From the NCBI GenBank assembly GCA_004026145.2, contig CP034991.1:7103294-7167293 (forward strand): a stretch of 64,000 bases of DNA, written 5' to 3'. The first letter of the stretch is position 1. Every line of letters begins with the position of its first letter. Shown piece by piece: positions 1-13,097 of this stretch. The notes beneath the pieces are model-generated. The model saw only the letters and a program-made list of their open reading frames with translations, made no database searches and had not been told where the DNA came from. The DNA comes from Takifugu bimaculatus. Lineage: Eukaryota; Chordata; Actinopteri; Tetraodontiformes; Tetraodontidae. Position numbers and translations under genes: made by a program.

Positions 1-3000
1 CTCGTGTCATTTCCTCACACACTCTTAGTCCAACGCTCGTGTGTTTCCTGTACATCACACGGTGGAACGGGGGCCCTTCTGGTGCCAATGTCAGGGCTGC
101 ATTTTCCAGAGTCAGCAGCGATGATAAATCCTGCTAAGGTTTGCTTCTCAGCAGCAGCGCCTGGTTTTGGCTCTGCACCCTCGCTAACCCCAGAACTACA
201 CAAAGATCTGAAATACACAAAACCAAAATATCCACAACAGGTCTGATTTCATTCAGACAGTCGAGAAAACAGATGAAAAAAGAGACATTTTCAAAAGCTG
301 GGAGCTGGTATTAGTTGTATTAACAAAGGAACTCACTGGGCTCAAAGAGTTCTGTCAAAGTTCATTATAAACCACGAGGGCTGAGCCACGTGCACCACGC
401 TCTGATGCACGAGACACACGTGCATCACGTTAGGGCGGGGCGTGCAGTCACACAGGTGGGAAATTTGGGAAGTATGACAGGAAGTAATCCGAAACGAGAG
501 AAGAATTCGACAAAATAAAACGTAAACCTTCAACACAACCTGCCTGCTCCGGTGGAGCTAAATGACATAAAAAGATCCAGTTTGTCCACCAAGAGCAGGA
601 GGAGACGATATAATCCGCTCTGGGCTCGGGCAGTTTCACTTTTCTCTCCAGAAATATACACGAGTGGGGCATTAAATATGCACCGAAAACATTTTTGGGG
701 CAAAATGCTTTTTTAAATTTTTAATTCACCAGAGAAACTTCGTGCTTACTGTAGCTGTCTGCACGTTCCATCTCCTCCTCTTCAGGAAACCACTGAACAG
801 CTCCAAAAATACCCATTAAACGCCAAAGAGACGCCTGCTGTGATGAAACTCTCAAACCCGGCTACGCAAAGCAGCTCAAAATGGTTCCCTCAGTGTTCTG
901 ATGAGCTCCATTTCAGATCCTTTCCTGCCCCTTTCACCAGCAGCTTAGCAGCACCCGAGCTCTTCCTGTTTTACGGCGCTAGCTCTGCTACCCAAGCTAA
1001 GGGAATCTAATATGGAGTTCCTTTGACATTCGAGGATTCGATGTAGAAACATGCAAACTGAAACTTCGCTGCCAGCTTGGAAGCCAACTTGGAAGCATTT
1101 TTTCCCCATTTTGTGGTGATGTTTTTAAATTTGGATTGAAAATATGAGCAATTCTCTGCAGTAAGGAAGCTAATCGACTGTTTTCCTGATAGATCTCAAG
1201 CCAGAGCACACGATTTCAGTCCGTGGGTGGGAAAGCCGATGATGAAAGCGGGAGGCAAGAGGTGAGATTTTGCATCAAGCTTCCATTTATAGAGTAAACA
1301 ACAACATCTCAACGTGTGCCTTATTTATTATTTATTTATTTATTTGAAATTATTGAAAAGTTTGAGGAAGGTGTGGACGGACTGCGACAGCAGCAAATGT
1401 CACCGAATGCTGTTTTTTTTTTTGAAACGTCACTTGAGAAATGCCACGACAGTGAATGCAGCACTTCAAAGCACCTGTCTGGAAGAAAGAGGCAAATTGG
1501 TGGTTGAAAAAAATAAAGCGCTACAATAAGAAAGAACCGGATCTATGATTGGCATCAGGGACTAAAAAGCTAATTTACAATAGAACCAGCTGTGTTCCAC
1601 AACCAGAACATTTCCATTAGCATGCTACAGAACGTCCCTTTTAACTGGTATTGATGGAGACCAGCATCCTGGAAAAGCAGACAGTACTGGAGGCAACCAT
1701 CCGATTTTAAACCGCTTGTTTTTATTTTTTTCAAGCTAAAGTCTGATAACAGAACTCCATTAATTACTCTGTACCAACCCACATTAACATTTTTGCCCCG
1801 ATTAAAGAACATCCCAAAATATTGTGACAAATGATCAATAAGTGAGACGGAGCCGTGCTGCCTGCTGACATGACTAAGATCAATAGATTGACGTCTCTGG
1901 CAGATGCTGTTGCCCTTTTCTATACGGATTGTTGTGCCAGCATCTCTCTGGGCGCCATGTTAGCCGTCACCCTCTGTCGGTCTGTTCTCACTTACTCGAA
2001 TCAGAGGGATGTTTTCTGCTCCTCTTTTCCTTTTTTTCTCCATCCTTCTCTTCATTTTTTCCTTTTTCAAACAAGCACACTTGACATTTTCCATCCCGCT
2101 CCAGCAGCCGTCTTTAAACAGTCAAAGTCTACTGAAATCCCCCCACACCACCACCACCCCCCACCAACCACCACCACCTCCCTTAGAGGTCCAGAACACA
2201 GCTGTGGGAACCGAGGTCGCCGTGCCCTCAGACGCCGCCGTTTGATCGATGGAGATTTTAGCTTCAAATGCGACCATGAGCCGCGATACTGAGAAACCGC
2301 GGTTGTTTCTGAGGACGTACAGCAGCACAAAGAGATCCCGCACACGAGGGACGGACCTTTTAAATGATGATGGAGGGTAATCAGACAGCGACGGTGCTGT
2401 TGGCTTTCCAACCCCGCTGTCTGTGAAAACACCTCCTGAATATCAACCGGGCTTTTAAATAAGCTCGGATGTTCTGCTGTAATGATAAACGCTCAGGGCG
2501 CTTTCCCACTAATCAGCTGGGCTCGTCACGGTCCTGGGGGGGGGGGTTCTGCTGGAGGCATGAAGGACTTTTTCAAGACCTCCTCCATGAGTTCTGAGTC
2601 GAGCTGAACATGTAAACGCAGCCACTGATTGGCCGGGGAAAGTGGCCACTGGATGAGTCCTGATATCGACCTGCTAGCTAGACTCAAACCCACAATTTAT
2701 AAAAGCTGGTACCACCTGATGGTAACAGCTACGTACAAACAAACTCTGGGCACTGACGAGGAGTTTTGTTGCCAAAACGAGAATCCAGGAAGTGCTAGAC
2801 GGTCCAGAATGAGGATTAGCACTCGGTAGGTTGTAGTACTCAAGACTGTTCTTGTCCTCCAGACCCGTCTTGGTCGTGTCTCGGAATCAACTGCATTTTT
2901 ACCTGTTTTTGTCTCAGTCAAGCTGAAATTGGGACTTTTTCCCCTCAAGACTCGAGTCCACTTGCTGTCTCGTTCTTACCCCTTAAGTCTCGGCCTTGAT

Positions 3001-6000
3001 TTGCTCTGCCGGTCGATCCGTTCGACTCCGTCTCAGGTTTTATGTGGTCTTGACTCCAACAGTACCAGTATGTCTCTGTGTTAAGGGCTAACCCCCGCGT
3101 CCTCTTAAAAAAATGTATTATTCACTTCATTGGTCATGTTCCAAGACAGATAAACATAAATAACCCCAAAAACAGTGATAATGATGGAAAATGAGAAAAC
3201 TGTATTGCGTGCGGTAGAATTCGGCCGCGTCCTGCTGACAGGTTGCAATCGAAAAGTGTTTTTGTTGTTTACTCATTTCCAAACGTCTTAAAGGTCTTTT
3301 TGTACAAATATCCAACCTGCGCGTCAACTAACTGCTGGAAATAATAGTTGCATTCGCTCTCCTGCTTGATGTCCCAGTAATCTGCTTTAATACCGCTGTT
3401 ATCAGACTTTGGTTTGTCCAGCTGATATTTTTGCATTTGAGAGTCAACTTTTCCTTTTTCTGCTATTAGACGCTGCAGTAAAATGTGACGACGTTGTGCC
3501 AATGCTAGCAAAGACGGTCATGGGGCCTCAACACGGCTCAGACTAAAACAAGGACCCAACAGGGATGGAAGACTTGGATCTTTCTTACATGAAAGCCCTG
3601 TCGACACTCACGACATCGAACCATCACCACAGGTGACCAACGGCTTCGTTTACGTCGAGCTTTGTTCCAAGTAGAGCGATTTTTCAAGGGTAGCCAATAA
3701 GTCTGATTCGTCTGCACCAGTTCTCGTTTTCCCCGTGTAGATTTCTGGTTGAGTGATCTTCCTCCCAGGCCTCCTACACAAGCACGTGAACATGTCTCAC
3801 GCCGAAGACAGCCGCTCTCGCTCTCTTTTTCCCGTCAGTGTCTGTGTCAGGTTGTCTCTTTTAAGTGTTTCCCTTTTATCCCCCAAGAGTTGCCACAGTC
3901 GAAGGAAGAGGCGGCGCCTCTGCACCCGTCGGGGGTCCGACGCGGCCGTGTGACCGAGTCGTGTCAAGCGTCGTCCACCGATCGGACCGCTGCGCCCCCA
4001 CCGAGGTTTGGTAAAATCTCTCGGAGCAAAAGTTCTTCTCGAGAGGTGAGAATAAACAGTCAAAATGAGCCCTTGGCGCTCGTGCGCTGCTCTGTTTGAT
4101 GTTTCCTGTGTAAGTGTCACATGATAGTATGAATGATGGAAGTTCCTTGCTTGTGTCAGACCCACCTGGGGTATTATGGGATAGTCGGCAACTGTAAAAT
4201 AATGGCTTATACAAACCTCGCCTCAAAAGATAGCTTTAAAAAATCACCTTTTCACAGAGTTCGGCCCAGATAATGCACGTTCTCAGAAGCCCAGTGGTCC
4301 CGGATGGAAGAGAAAAGTTGTTAACAGTGTTTATATTTATGAGTAAACTGGGAAATTGCACTGTTGTATCACGCTGCTAAGTCTTGCTAATCCCACCGGT
4401 GTGTGGGGAGATTTTCTCCACGTGGATAATTTAGTAAAACCCTTTTGTTTGTGGACCTGCATGGAATCTATAAAGGGACGTTGATAATGAAGACTAAATG
4501 TGAAAATAAAAAAAAAGATTAGAGCTGTAGAGGTTTGAGAAATGGGCTTTTAACAGACATCTGAAGCTCTCATCTTGGCTTGGCTACAGTCACCACTGTT
4601 AGCATAGCAACCACATTTCTAAAGGTGACTGACTGGCATCTCATCTTCAGTAGATTCTGTCTTAAAAGGAAAGTCAGATATATTTCTTGCCGGGAAACAG
4701 ATTTTTATCATGGTCTTGACCTTGAACGTCATCTACCGGTACTACTTCTCACAATGTCTCAATATTTTTTAAGCTAATTGGTCGATTGCTGATATAAAAT
4801 GGTGGACTTAGTGTCAAATTTTGTCCCCGGGCCAACGAAGGGCCACGAAGGCAAACTGGCCTCCAAACACTGGCAAATGTAAAATGCCAGATTAATCTGG
4901 ACACTTTCCACTAACCTCAATTCTTTTTTTCAAATGTACTCTCCTCTTTATTTTGCTCTCCACCGTCTTTCACAGGTGTCCTTTCTCCTGCGCTCTGGGC
5001 CAGCCACCTAAACAGCGAGCTACCATAGCAACCACCGCGCATGACGTACAAGCAGCGTTCCTTTAAAGATATTTTGATTTAACAAACCGTAATTGCAGTT
5101 TTATGGTACCAAAATTAAATATAGCTGTTTCATAAAAGCAGCAAGAGCTCTGGAAGTCACTCATTATGCCAACACATTAACGGTGAGTAAATAAGCCAAA
5201 CGTGCTTGCTCAGTTGAAGCCTGCCACTGCTGTCTCCGAGCTGCTAGAGGATGGATCCTGGCTGGGACCGAAGTGGCACTCTGGTGATGCTGAAACCAGG
5301 AAACTGGTCTTTCCCAGCCCAGCTCCAGTCTGAGTGGGTCATCACCACAAGATGGAATATTCAGCCCTCATTTCACATCAATCATCAGCTTCACTTCTTC
5401 ACTTCACATGAAAAAATGCGGGACAAATGGCGAAAAAAAAACAGCTCTATTTCATATTTGTGGTGAATATTTAGCTTTGGCAACATAAATGACCTATTAA
5501 CGTCTGATTTTTTGCTCCACGGATGCTGGTTTTGTCATTCTGGGCTCATTGCTGCAGCGGTGGCAGGATTGGAAACGCTCTCTTGGCCCAGATCAAGACT
5601 CTCAGACTCCCAGTCATGTTCTCGCAGCTTCTTTGGAGGAGCAGATAAGCTGGGAAGAATCTTTAATTGGTGTCACAGACTTCCTCTGCAAATAAACAGG
5701 CTTACTTTTTTCCTCTTTAAAAGGACATCATTTTCAGTTTTGATACCAAAATCCTCGTCAGTGTATTTTCCCTCCGAGCGCAGTCGTCATTTCCAGAGAG
5801 AACAGGTTGTTTCAGACCCGTCTCGCTAATTTGAGTGGCTCCTTTGATGGTCGGGGCTACGTTTGAGTCAGCAATATCATCTTCTGAAGTAGGAACTAAA
5901 TGAGCCCCTGGTACACATGTTAGCTGGTGCTAATGTTAGCTGGTTGCTCAGTCCGCAGTCGGACTTGATTCACCTGTTGGTGCGGCTCTTTGGACTAAAG

Positions 6001-6940
6001 ATTTTCTTTTTTTGGAAGCATCACCTTCCTGGCTTCTCTCGGCTCCAACAGACGGCTGAATCGCTACAAACCCGTCGATCCCGTCATTGACCAGCTCAGC
6101 CCGTGTCAAACTAATGTCCTCCTGTGAGGTGGAGGTAACACTTCTGACGCGGGCAGTGGACAGAGCAGAGTCAGGACTAAATGATAGCTTTACATATTAA
6201 ATGGTCCAGTCCCTTCCAAGGTTACTGCGGGATTTCTCCCTGAATTAAACTCTCAAAGTTTAAGTGTCCATGTAATGGAGATGAAATTACAGCATGAAGG
6301 TGAGACGTACTGCTGCTAAAGCCTCACGCAGCACATGGCGGCGGGCCAAGACACAACGAGAAGGACGCAAACTGTGATTAGCAGCTCCTTGTACATAAAA
6401 TCTAAAGCACTTTACTCTAATTTGAGCCTTTATTTTCAGGGATTGGGCGGCACAGACGCTCAGAAAGCAGCTGTGTAAATCTTCAGTTCCGTCAATGACC
6501 TTGACAGGCTGCCCGCTGTTAGCAAAATAGCAGATTAATGCGTAGAAATGAAGTGCATCTATGCTAAACGGCTGTTGCTGCATGCTTAGTCTTTGAACAA
6601 AAAAATGTGGAATTATTATTATTCTTTTTTGTCCCCGTTTGTCCCTCTGCTGCTGCTGGTTGTGCGTCTAGGTTTAGATCAGATCAAAAGCTGTGCCCTG
6701 AGTACTCGTAATACAAATAGTGCCACAGCGTTTGGCTGCTGTGACGCTACAAAGGTCATGTGGGACCAACGGACACTTAGCCAAGTCTGCATACGGGTAA
6801 AACCACCTGCTCCCACCTCCCAATGGGGAAAAGGTCTGACAGGAAAGGCCAGATTTGTACGTGGGTCAACAAAGACAGAATTTTAGAGGAAATGTAACAC
6901 AAGGTTATTTTGGAATGGAGGCATATCTCCAACGGATCAT
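1..6940. other. Non-coding stretch, no supported gene
   Basis: No frame here shows recognisable protein sequence. It holds a TTTA microsatellite (1318-1345), an 11-G run (2536-2546), the degenerate GTCTTG repeat and a moderately CpG-rich patch (3900-4015). An 80-codon minus-strand frame at 3269-3511 reads like globular protein but starts at TTG and matches nothing I know. Confidence 0.6.
2835..3065 (+). repeat. Degenerate GTCTTG/GTCTCG short-period repeat
   Basis: Variants of cttgtc, gtcttgg, gtgtctcgg, gtctcag, ctcaagactcgagtc and tggtcttgact recur every 10-25 bases. This looks like an old, diverged short tandem array rather than coding sequence. Boundaries are approximate. Confidence 0.4.
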
Positions 6941-6944
6941 TTCT

Positions 6945-7112
6945 CTGTGTGTATGAGCACCAAAATGAGGACATTACTGGGGTGAAGGCGTTGTTTTGAG
7001 GTTACGGGTGGGCTGGTTAAGGTTAGGATAGGGAGCTGGAGAGTTCATTATGTCTATGAAAGCTCCCACAAAGGTAGAAATACGAGAATGAATGTGTGTG
7101 TCTTCATAGATG
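6945..7112 (-). repeat. Interspersed repeat family 1, copy A
   Basis: On the minus strand the order is acacacacattc, ctttgtgggagctttcatag, acataatg, cctaaccttaacc, gtaacctcaaaacaa, taatgtcctcattttggt, cacacaga. The same order recurs at 9.75, 17.75 and 31.86 kb: CA tract, TGTGGGGAC-type box, CTAACCCTAACC-like middle, then AATGTCCTCA box and a second CA tract. The copies are highly diverged. Confidence 0.6.
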
Positions 7113-9751
7113 TTACACATGATGCATTTGTTGATTATACAGCCTAGAATGTGTTACAGACCAGGCCATTAAATAATTAATAACAGTTTAATTAACAATA
7201 ATAATGGCCTACCGCTGCGTGTCCCATTTATTTGTTAGCAGAGTGTAAAGTAAGCGATTACTGTAAAGTAATGGTGTGTGGTGTGTGTAAACGGGGCTCT
7301 AACCCGTGGAGGTCGGGCGAGCGGTGCACTCTATCTTCAGCTGACTCAACACAGAGACGCTTCCATAAACCATAAAGCCGAAGAGAGGATGGATTTCCTG
7401 CTGGATATTTCATCACAATCCATTTAAACACTTCCAGCGAGGCTGCCGTGCGCGTTCAGGCATACATCGCTGGGTTTTACAATACGTTAGCATCGCGCTC
7501 CACGCCGAGCGCCCCTCTTTAGAGGCGGAACCGAGGCCCGGAACCAAAACAAAGGCTGCATTTCTCAAAATCAGAAGTCAACTTTTTAATCCGGCATAAA
7601 ACGCTGAGCGTGAGAAAGGCGCAGTCTGGGGCCATCTTCCCCTCCCCACGCCGTTTCTGCTTACTCCGACATTTTATCTGCATGCGATATTTACCGGAGA
7701 CACGGGCCTTAACTGCACGGACGAGAAGACGCCGGCCCTTTGGCACCAGATTTCTCAGTTTCTGTCTGAATCTACATTTGATTAATATTTCTCTCCCGCT
7801 GAAAGGCTCAACCGTGAAGTTGTCTTTGATGATAAATGGGCGCGGTGTAAACAGGAGATGTGGGATATGGAAATGTTGTCTGGTGTGCCGCCTGGTCCCC
7901 GGTCTGGCATCACGTGGGAGGATTCTCCACGTCTTGGATACAGGAGGTTGAGGGGCGTGTGTTTGCTGGGGTGCTTGTGTAACATCACAACATCGGGAAT
8001 GATCTCTTATAAGGTGCAGAGTTCAAAGGGGACTGCAGGATAAAATGGTCTACATATGTGAACAAATCACAAGCTTGACACTAGAAACAATGACATTTAT
8101 TTTACTTGTGTAGAACAGATTGTTTGTTCCCTACTTGAGGAGCATGGCTGCAGGAAAGAGCGGGATAATTGTGCCCCAACGGCTGCCTGAAAACAGCTTT
8201 TCATAATAACATTTTCCATATCGCTATGATTTGATCTTATCATTGATTGTGGTTAGAACCTCATGGCTTTCACACATAATAGTCTATTCATTCTTCCGCT
8301 CCGCATTAGCTTTTACATGGATATGGAAGATTTTTAGTTTTTTTTCCCCGATCTTAGAGGGCTATCTTGGCATTTATGCGTCGATTGTAAACCAAAACAA
8401 CAGGGCCGAGTGTCACCTGACCTGAAAAGAGGCGGCGTCAGAGGTTTGGAGCAAAAACACCCCGACTCCAGGGACGCCAGAGGAGTTTTAACCATCAGAC
8501 ATATGAACTATTGATTCCCGGTCAGACCCCACAGTTTACTCCGGATATGAGAGCAGACTGAATTTATGTGTCCTGGGCCGAGCCGACAGCGTGAGCGCTC
8601 TGATTAACTGTGTTGCTCAGTTAGGCTGAAACGAGTCCACCTCGGCCTCCCATAAATCCTCTCCATTTACAGTTCGGATTCTCGTGCACGACTGCAAATA
8701 AGCGCCCAGGGAAACATAATGGAGATCTAATATGTTCTGCACTGTCTTAATGAGAAAGTGTTGTTTATAGCAGGGTTGTGGCAGCAGGCACACGTGGTGC
8801 GTTCAAGTGCTCGGACAGATTTAGGTCGTTTCCCACAGAAAAAGGACATCATCTCTTTTTCTGACAGCACAATAAAATCCAAGGAAAAGGAATTCGGGGG
8901 GAAAAAAAGTTCCATTTATTCTAAATTAGGCAAATTAGCCGAGTCATTTCTTACAATTTAGCATTGTTGAGGAGACCAAGAGAATAACAATGAGACATCA
9001 ATAGTCAAATCAAAGTAAACAATGAGTCTGGAAAGATCTTCACTATACATCGTTAATATTTGGTCCCATGGAAACAAGTTTAAAGAATTCTGCAATAAGA
9101 TAAGAATGCCTCGGTTTTCTAAATTATACTTTCAGCCCACACTAATTAACGACTCCCACCCTGAACCTTAAAAGCAGCTCAGGCCCTTTTCTTTGCTGGT
9201 CTTTTTCTCTTCGGTTCATAGATCTGCAGCATCTTGGGTGTTTAACATAAATTCAACAAGAATTCCGACCCTTCTTTCCAACTCAAGAGCACATTTTTCC
9301 ATCCCAATCATCGCAGGATTTGTTGCTAAGGCGCCTTTATTTATTCATCAAGCTCTGACATCTATGTGCGAAGCGGATGAGTCAAACCGCGGAACGTTTG
9401 CAGCAGCCTCTCAGTGATCAGGCAACACTTTTGTCCTCACATCTCATGAAGATCACAGCTTCGCCATGACCACCACCAACAGGGTCGGCTCCACTCATCC
9501 CGGGCTCGGCGTTCGGTGCCCCGTGTGCCTCAACACACACCAGTGGACTGGAGGAACATCTGAGGCTCAGATACACTGAAAAATGGAAGATGTGAGGATG
9601 TTTTGCTTTGTTATGATTTATTCATTTGCTTCTCTGGTTTAACATGCCAAAGGCATTTTTGCTTGTGCTGTCAGTGGGCATGAGAGGATTTCTGTCAGAT
9701 ACCGAGAGGCCCAGAGAACTCAACACACTTCCGTTAATATCGACCTCTGTG
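7113..9751. other. Non-coding stretch, no supported gene
   Basis: Unique-looking sequence without long frames or recognised motifs. AT-rich, non-repetitive segments such as 8860-8960 could be regulatory but nothing specific can be said. Confidence 0.6.
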
Positions 9752-9934
9752 AGGTGCGCGCACACATTCTTGTGAGGACTTTCCATGGCATAAACTTCCC
9801 CCCCTCAGCCCAACCAGCAGAACCGGCCCCCTGATCCCGAGCCGGACCTCAACCCAATTCTAACCTCAAGCATAAAACAGGTCTTAACCATCAAACGCTT
9901 GAAGTTGACGGGACCAGTCCAAATGTGAAAACAA

Positions 9935-9969
<35 letters not shown>
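9752..9969 (+). repeat. Interspersed repeat family 1, copy B with CA tail
   Basis: Begins acacattcttgtgaggactt then ccatggcataaac, has an aacctcaagcataaaacagg middle and ccagtccaaatgtg end, and finishes in a (CA)17 tract at 9936-9969. The order agrees with copies A, C and D; the middle section has little of the CTAACC character left. Confidence 0.5.
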
Positions 9970-9970
<1 letters not shown>

Positions 9971-10476
9971 CCAAGTTATTTATTCTTTGCTGTTGCCACA
10001 GTCTGACGCTCCTGTTCTGCAGCCAGGCGTTGGGGGCTCGTGCGCACCCGTCTGGGTCTTTAAAGCCTAAAATCAAATGAGCAGTAGTTAAGTGCTGATT
10101 GAATTGTGACTGACTCCAGCTGCAGCGATGCTTCTTAAGGCCCAACACCTGCCACCGTGTGCTCGTTCAAAAGATGGATTTTGGGGGTTCAGATTCTAAA
10201 AGAAATGTGCGGCTGCAAGTGACAGAAGTCAGGAGGGAACATGAAACCCGCCACGACGCTCTTTCAAACTTCTAATTTGTTTTCGCCCACAAACGTTTGA
10301 CCTTCAGAAAGTTGCGTTTGCACGTCCAGGTGCTACTTATTTATTGTTGCAGTTTTCGATGACACGACAAAAACTTTGAATCTCATTCAAAATCCTTCTT
10401 GGTTGTGTATTTACTAAATGATTTTATTTCATGTTTTTAATCATTTCTCATTGTCAGGCTCTCTAGGACTCATCGA

Positions 10477-10524
10477 GGTTCCTGGGCTGGTTCCTGGGCT
10501 GGTTCCTGGGCTGGTTCCTGGGCT
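10477..10524 (+). repeat. 12-bp minisatellite, four exact copies
   Basis: The unit ggttcctgggct is repeated four times without mismatch, which implies a recent expansion. The 12-bp period keeps one short chance frame open (VPGL repeats); I see no reason to regard it as coding. Confidence 0.9.
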
Positions 10525-10678
10525 TTTGCCTTTCTTTAGCTCCTCTGCGTTTCTCTGGTTCTTGACTTTTCTTGAGAGGGAGAAGCCTGACAAAATGATT
10601 TAAATGTAACTGACACTCGTCAACATCTCCTGCATCAAAGACACTTTCAAATACCTCCTCTCATAGGGAATCTTTGAA

Positions 10679-10953
<275 letters not shown>

Positions 10954-10954
10954 G

Positions 10955-12198
10955 ACCCTGGGGTGGAGGCGCCGCTCCGCTCAGAGCTGCCCTGCATACA
11001 TCGGGCTGCACATTTACACCAACCTATTCATCATGTGTCACACAACCGTGCACGTTTATCTGTGCACGTTTATGGCAGCGCTCGTGCAGTAAAGCAGCCA
11101 CATTCAGCCTGCAGCTCTGCAAAATTAAACGGCTGTTAAACGCTGAGCGGAAGCTGCATCGCTTGAGCATCTAATGGGCCTTGCTTGGTATTTTTTGGGA
11201 CACAGCACACAGTCAGGTGATTAAGCTGCGCTGTTACTTTAAACTCACACTTCATCGTGTCATACATCTGTAAACTGGCTGATAGTGCACGTTTGGGTGC
11301 GCAAAATATACTCAGAATACATTTCTATTCCTTTCTCAAATATGTATTTTCCTTTATGAAAGTGCGGTGCGTCACTGAGGGAACACAATCATCAGGAAGT
11401 TCACTCCTCTCCGCACCCGCTTCCAAATCTTCTCCCCACAGGGGTCCAAATGAGCATTATGCCATTTTAAGACGTGACCATAAACAGAACAATCAACATA
11501 AATGTGACACATGCAGAGAGACCCCGACATTACGGCCGCGCCCGGTGGCTTTATTGCCAAACACCTGGAATGGAAATTGAAGTCTCCCCCGGAGAACGTT
11601 GATGAAAGGATCCGAGCAGGAAATCAAAGTGCTCATCAAATCGACGCTGCTGCTGGCAGCTGCTGCAGGAATCAGATTTAGGATGACCTCCTGGACTCTG
11701 GCGGCTCAGCACTTGGCTGGGGAAGAAGGTAACGATTGGTGGGTAGATGGGCACGGGGACAGGAAGTGGCGATGATATGGAGGTAAAAAGCAAGCGGGGG
11801 ATTAAACCAAAAAAAAAAGTGATGAAATGTTGCAAACAGAAAGGAAACTGGGTGAAAGGAGCAAAAGCTGCAGAAGACAAAGTAACATTCATTCATTTAT
11901 CTCCTTTGTGTTTGGCGTCATGCAATAAAGATGTTGGATCGTTGCCTATTCTGTTAGAGATGAAGTATCTGGAGGACACATGTAATCACATGACATGTGC
12001 AGACGGGATGAGAACCAGCCAACTGCGCTCGTGTCGGGAATTCTTGAAGCACCAAGATCACGAATGCAAACGTACGAGATTTAATGGAGATGAAAACAGG
12101 AAGAAACCAGTGTTACCGTCGCTAACGGCAACCGCTAACTACATCAGAAGAGTTAAGGGTCCAGAGGTTCAGAACAGGCTGTGATGTCACTCGGCATA
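10955..12198. other. Non-coding stretch between two satellite arrays
   Basis: I see no gene. The 145-codon plus frame at 11747-12184 is low-complexity Lys-rich at the start, has no recognised domain and runs to the edge of the CAT array; treated as chance. Confidence 0.55.
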
Positions 12199-13097
12199 TT
12201 CATCATCATCCTCATCATCATTTTCATCATCCTCATCATCATTTTCATCATCGTCATTATCAGCAGCATCATCATCAGCAGCATCATCATCATAATTCTC
12301 ATCAGCATCAGCATCATCATCATAATTCTCATCATCGTCATCAGCAGCAGCATCATCAGCAGCAGCATCATCATCATAATTCTCATCATCGTCATCATCA
12401 GCAGCAGCATCATCATCATAATTCTCATCATCGTCATCATCAGCATCATCATCATCATCATAATTCTCATCATCGTCATCAGCAGCATCATCATCATAAT
12501 TCTCATCATCGTCATCATCAGCAGCAGCATCATCAGCAGCAGCATCATCATCATAATTCTCATAATCGTCATCATCATCATCAGTATCATTGTCATCAGC
12601 AGCATCATCATCAGCAGCATCATCATCATAATTCTCATCATCGTCATCGTCATCAGCAGCATCGTCATCATAATTCTCATCATCGTCATCAGCAGCATCA
12701 TCATCATAAATCTCATCACCGTCAGCAGCAGCAGCAGCAGCAGCATCATCAGCAGCATCATCATCATAATTCTCATCATCATCATCAGCAGCATCATCGT
12801 CATCATAATTCTCATCATCGTCATCAGCAGCAGCAGCATCATCGTCATCATAATTCTCATTATCGTCATCAGCAGCATCATCATCATAATTCTCATCATC
12901 GTCATCGTCATCAGCAGCATCGTCATCATAATTCTCATCATCGTCATCATAATTCTCATCATCATCATCATAATTCTCATCATCATCATCATCATCATCA
13001 TAATTCTCATCATTGTCATCATAATTCTCATCATCGTCATCGTCATCAGCAGCATCGTCATCATAATTCTCATCATCATCAGCAGCAGCATCATCAG
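12199..13097 (+). repeat. 0.9-kb CAT/CAG triplet array with a higher-order unit
   Basis: Nearly every triplet is CAT, CAG or CGT, arranged as a recurring higher-order block (cataattctcatcatcgtca plus a variable number of CAT and CAG triplets). More than 20 copies of the ataattctcat core are visible. Because the period is a multiple of three, long frames stay open on both strands (poly-Ile/Ser on plus, Asp/Ala/Asn/Glu/Tyr or Met/Leu on minus). An ATG-to-stop frame of 306 codons exists on minus (13107-12187), but residue content is wholly dictated by the repeat. Confidence 0.95.
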
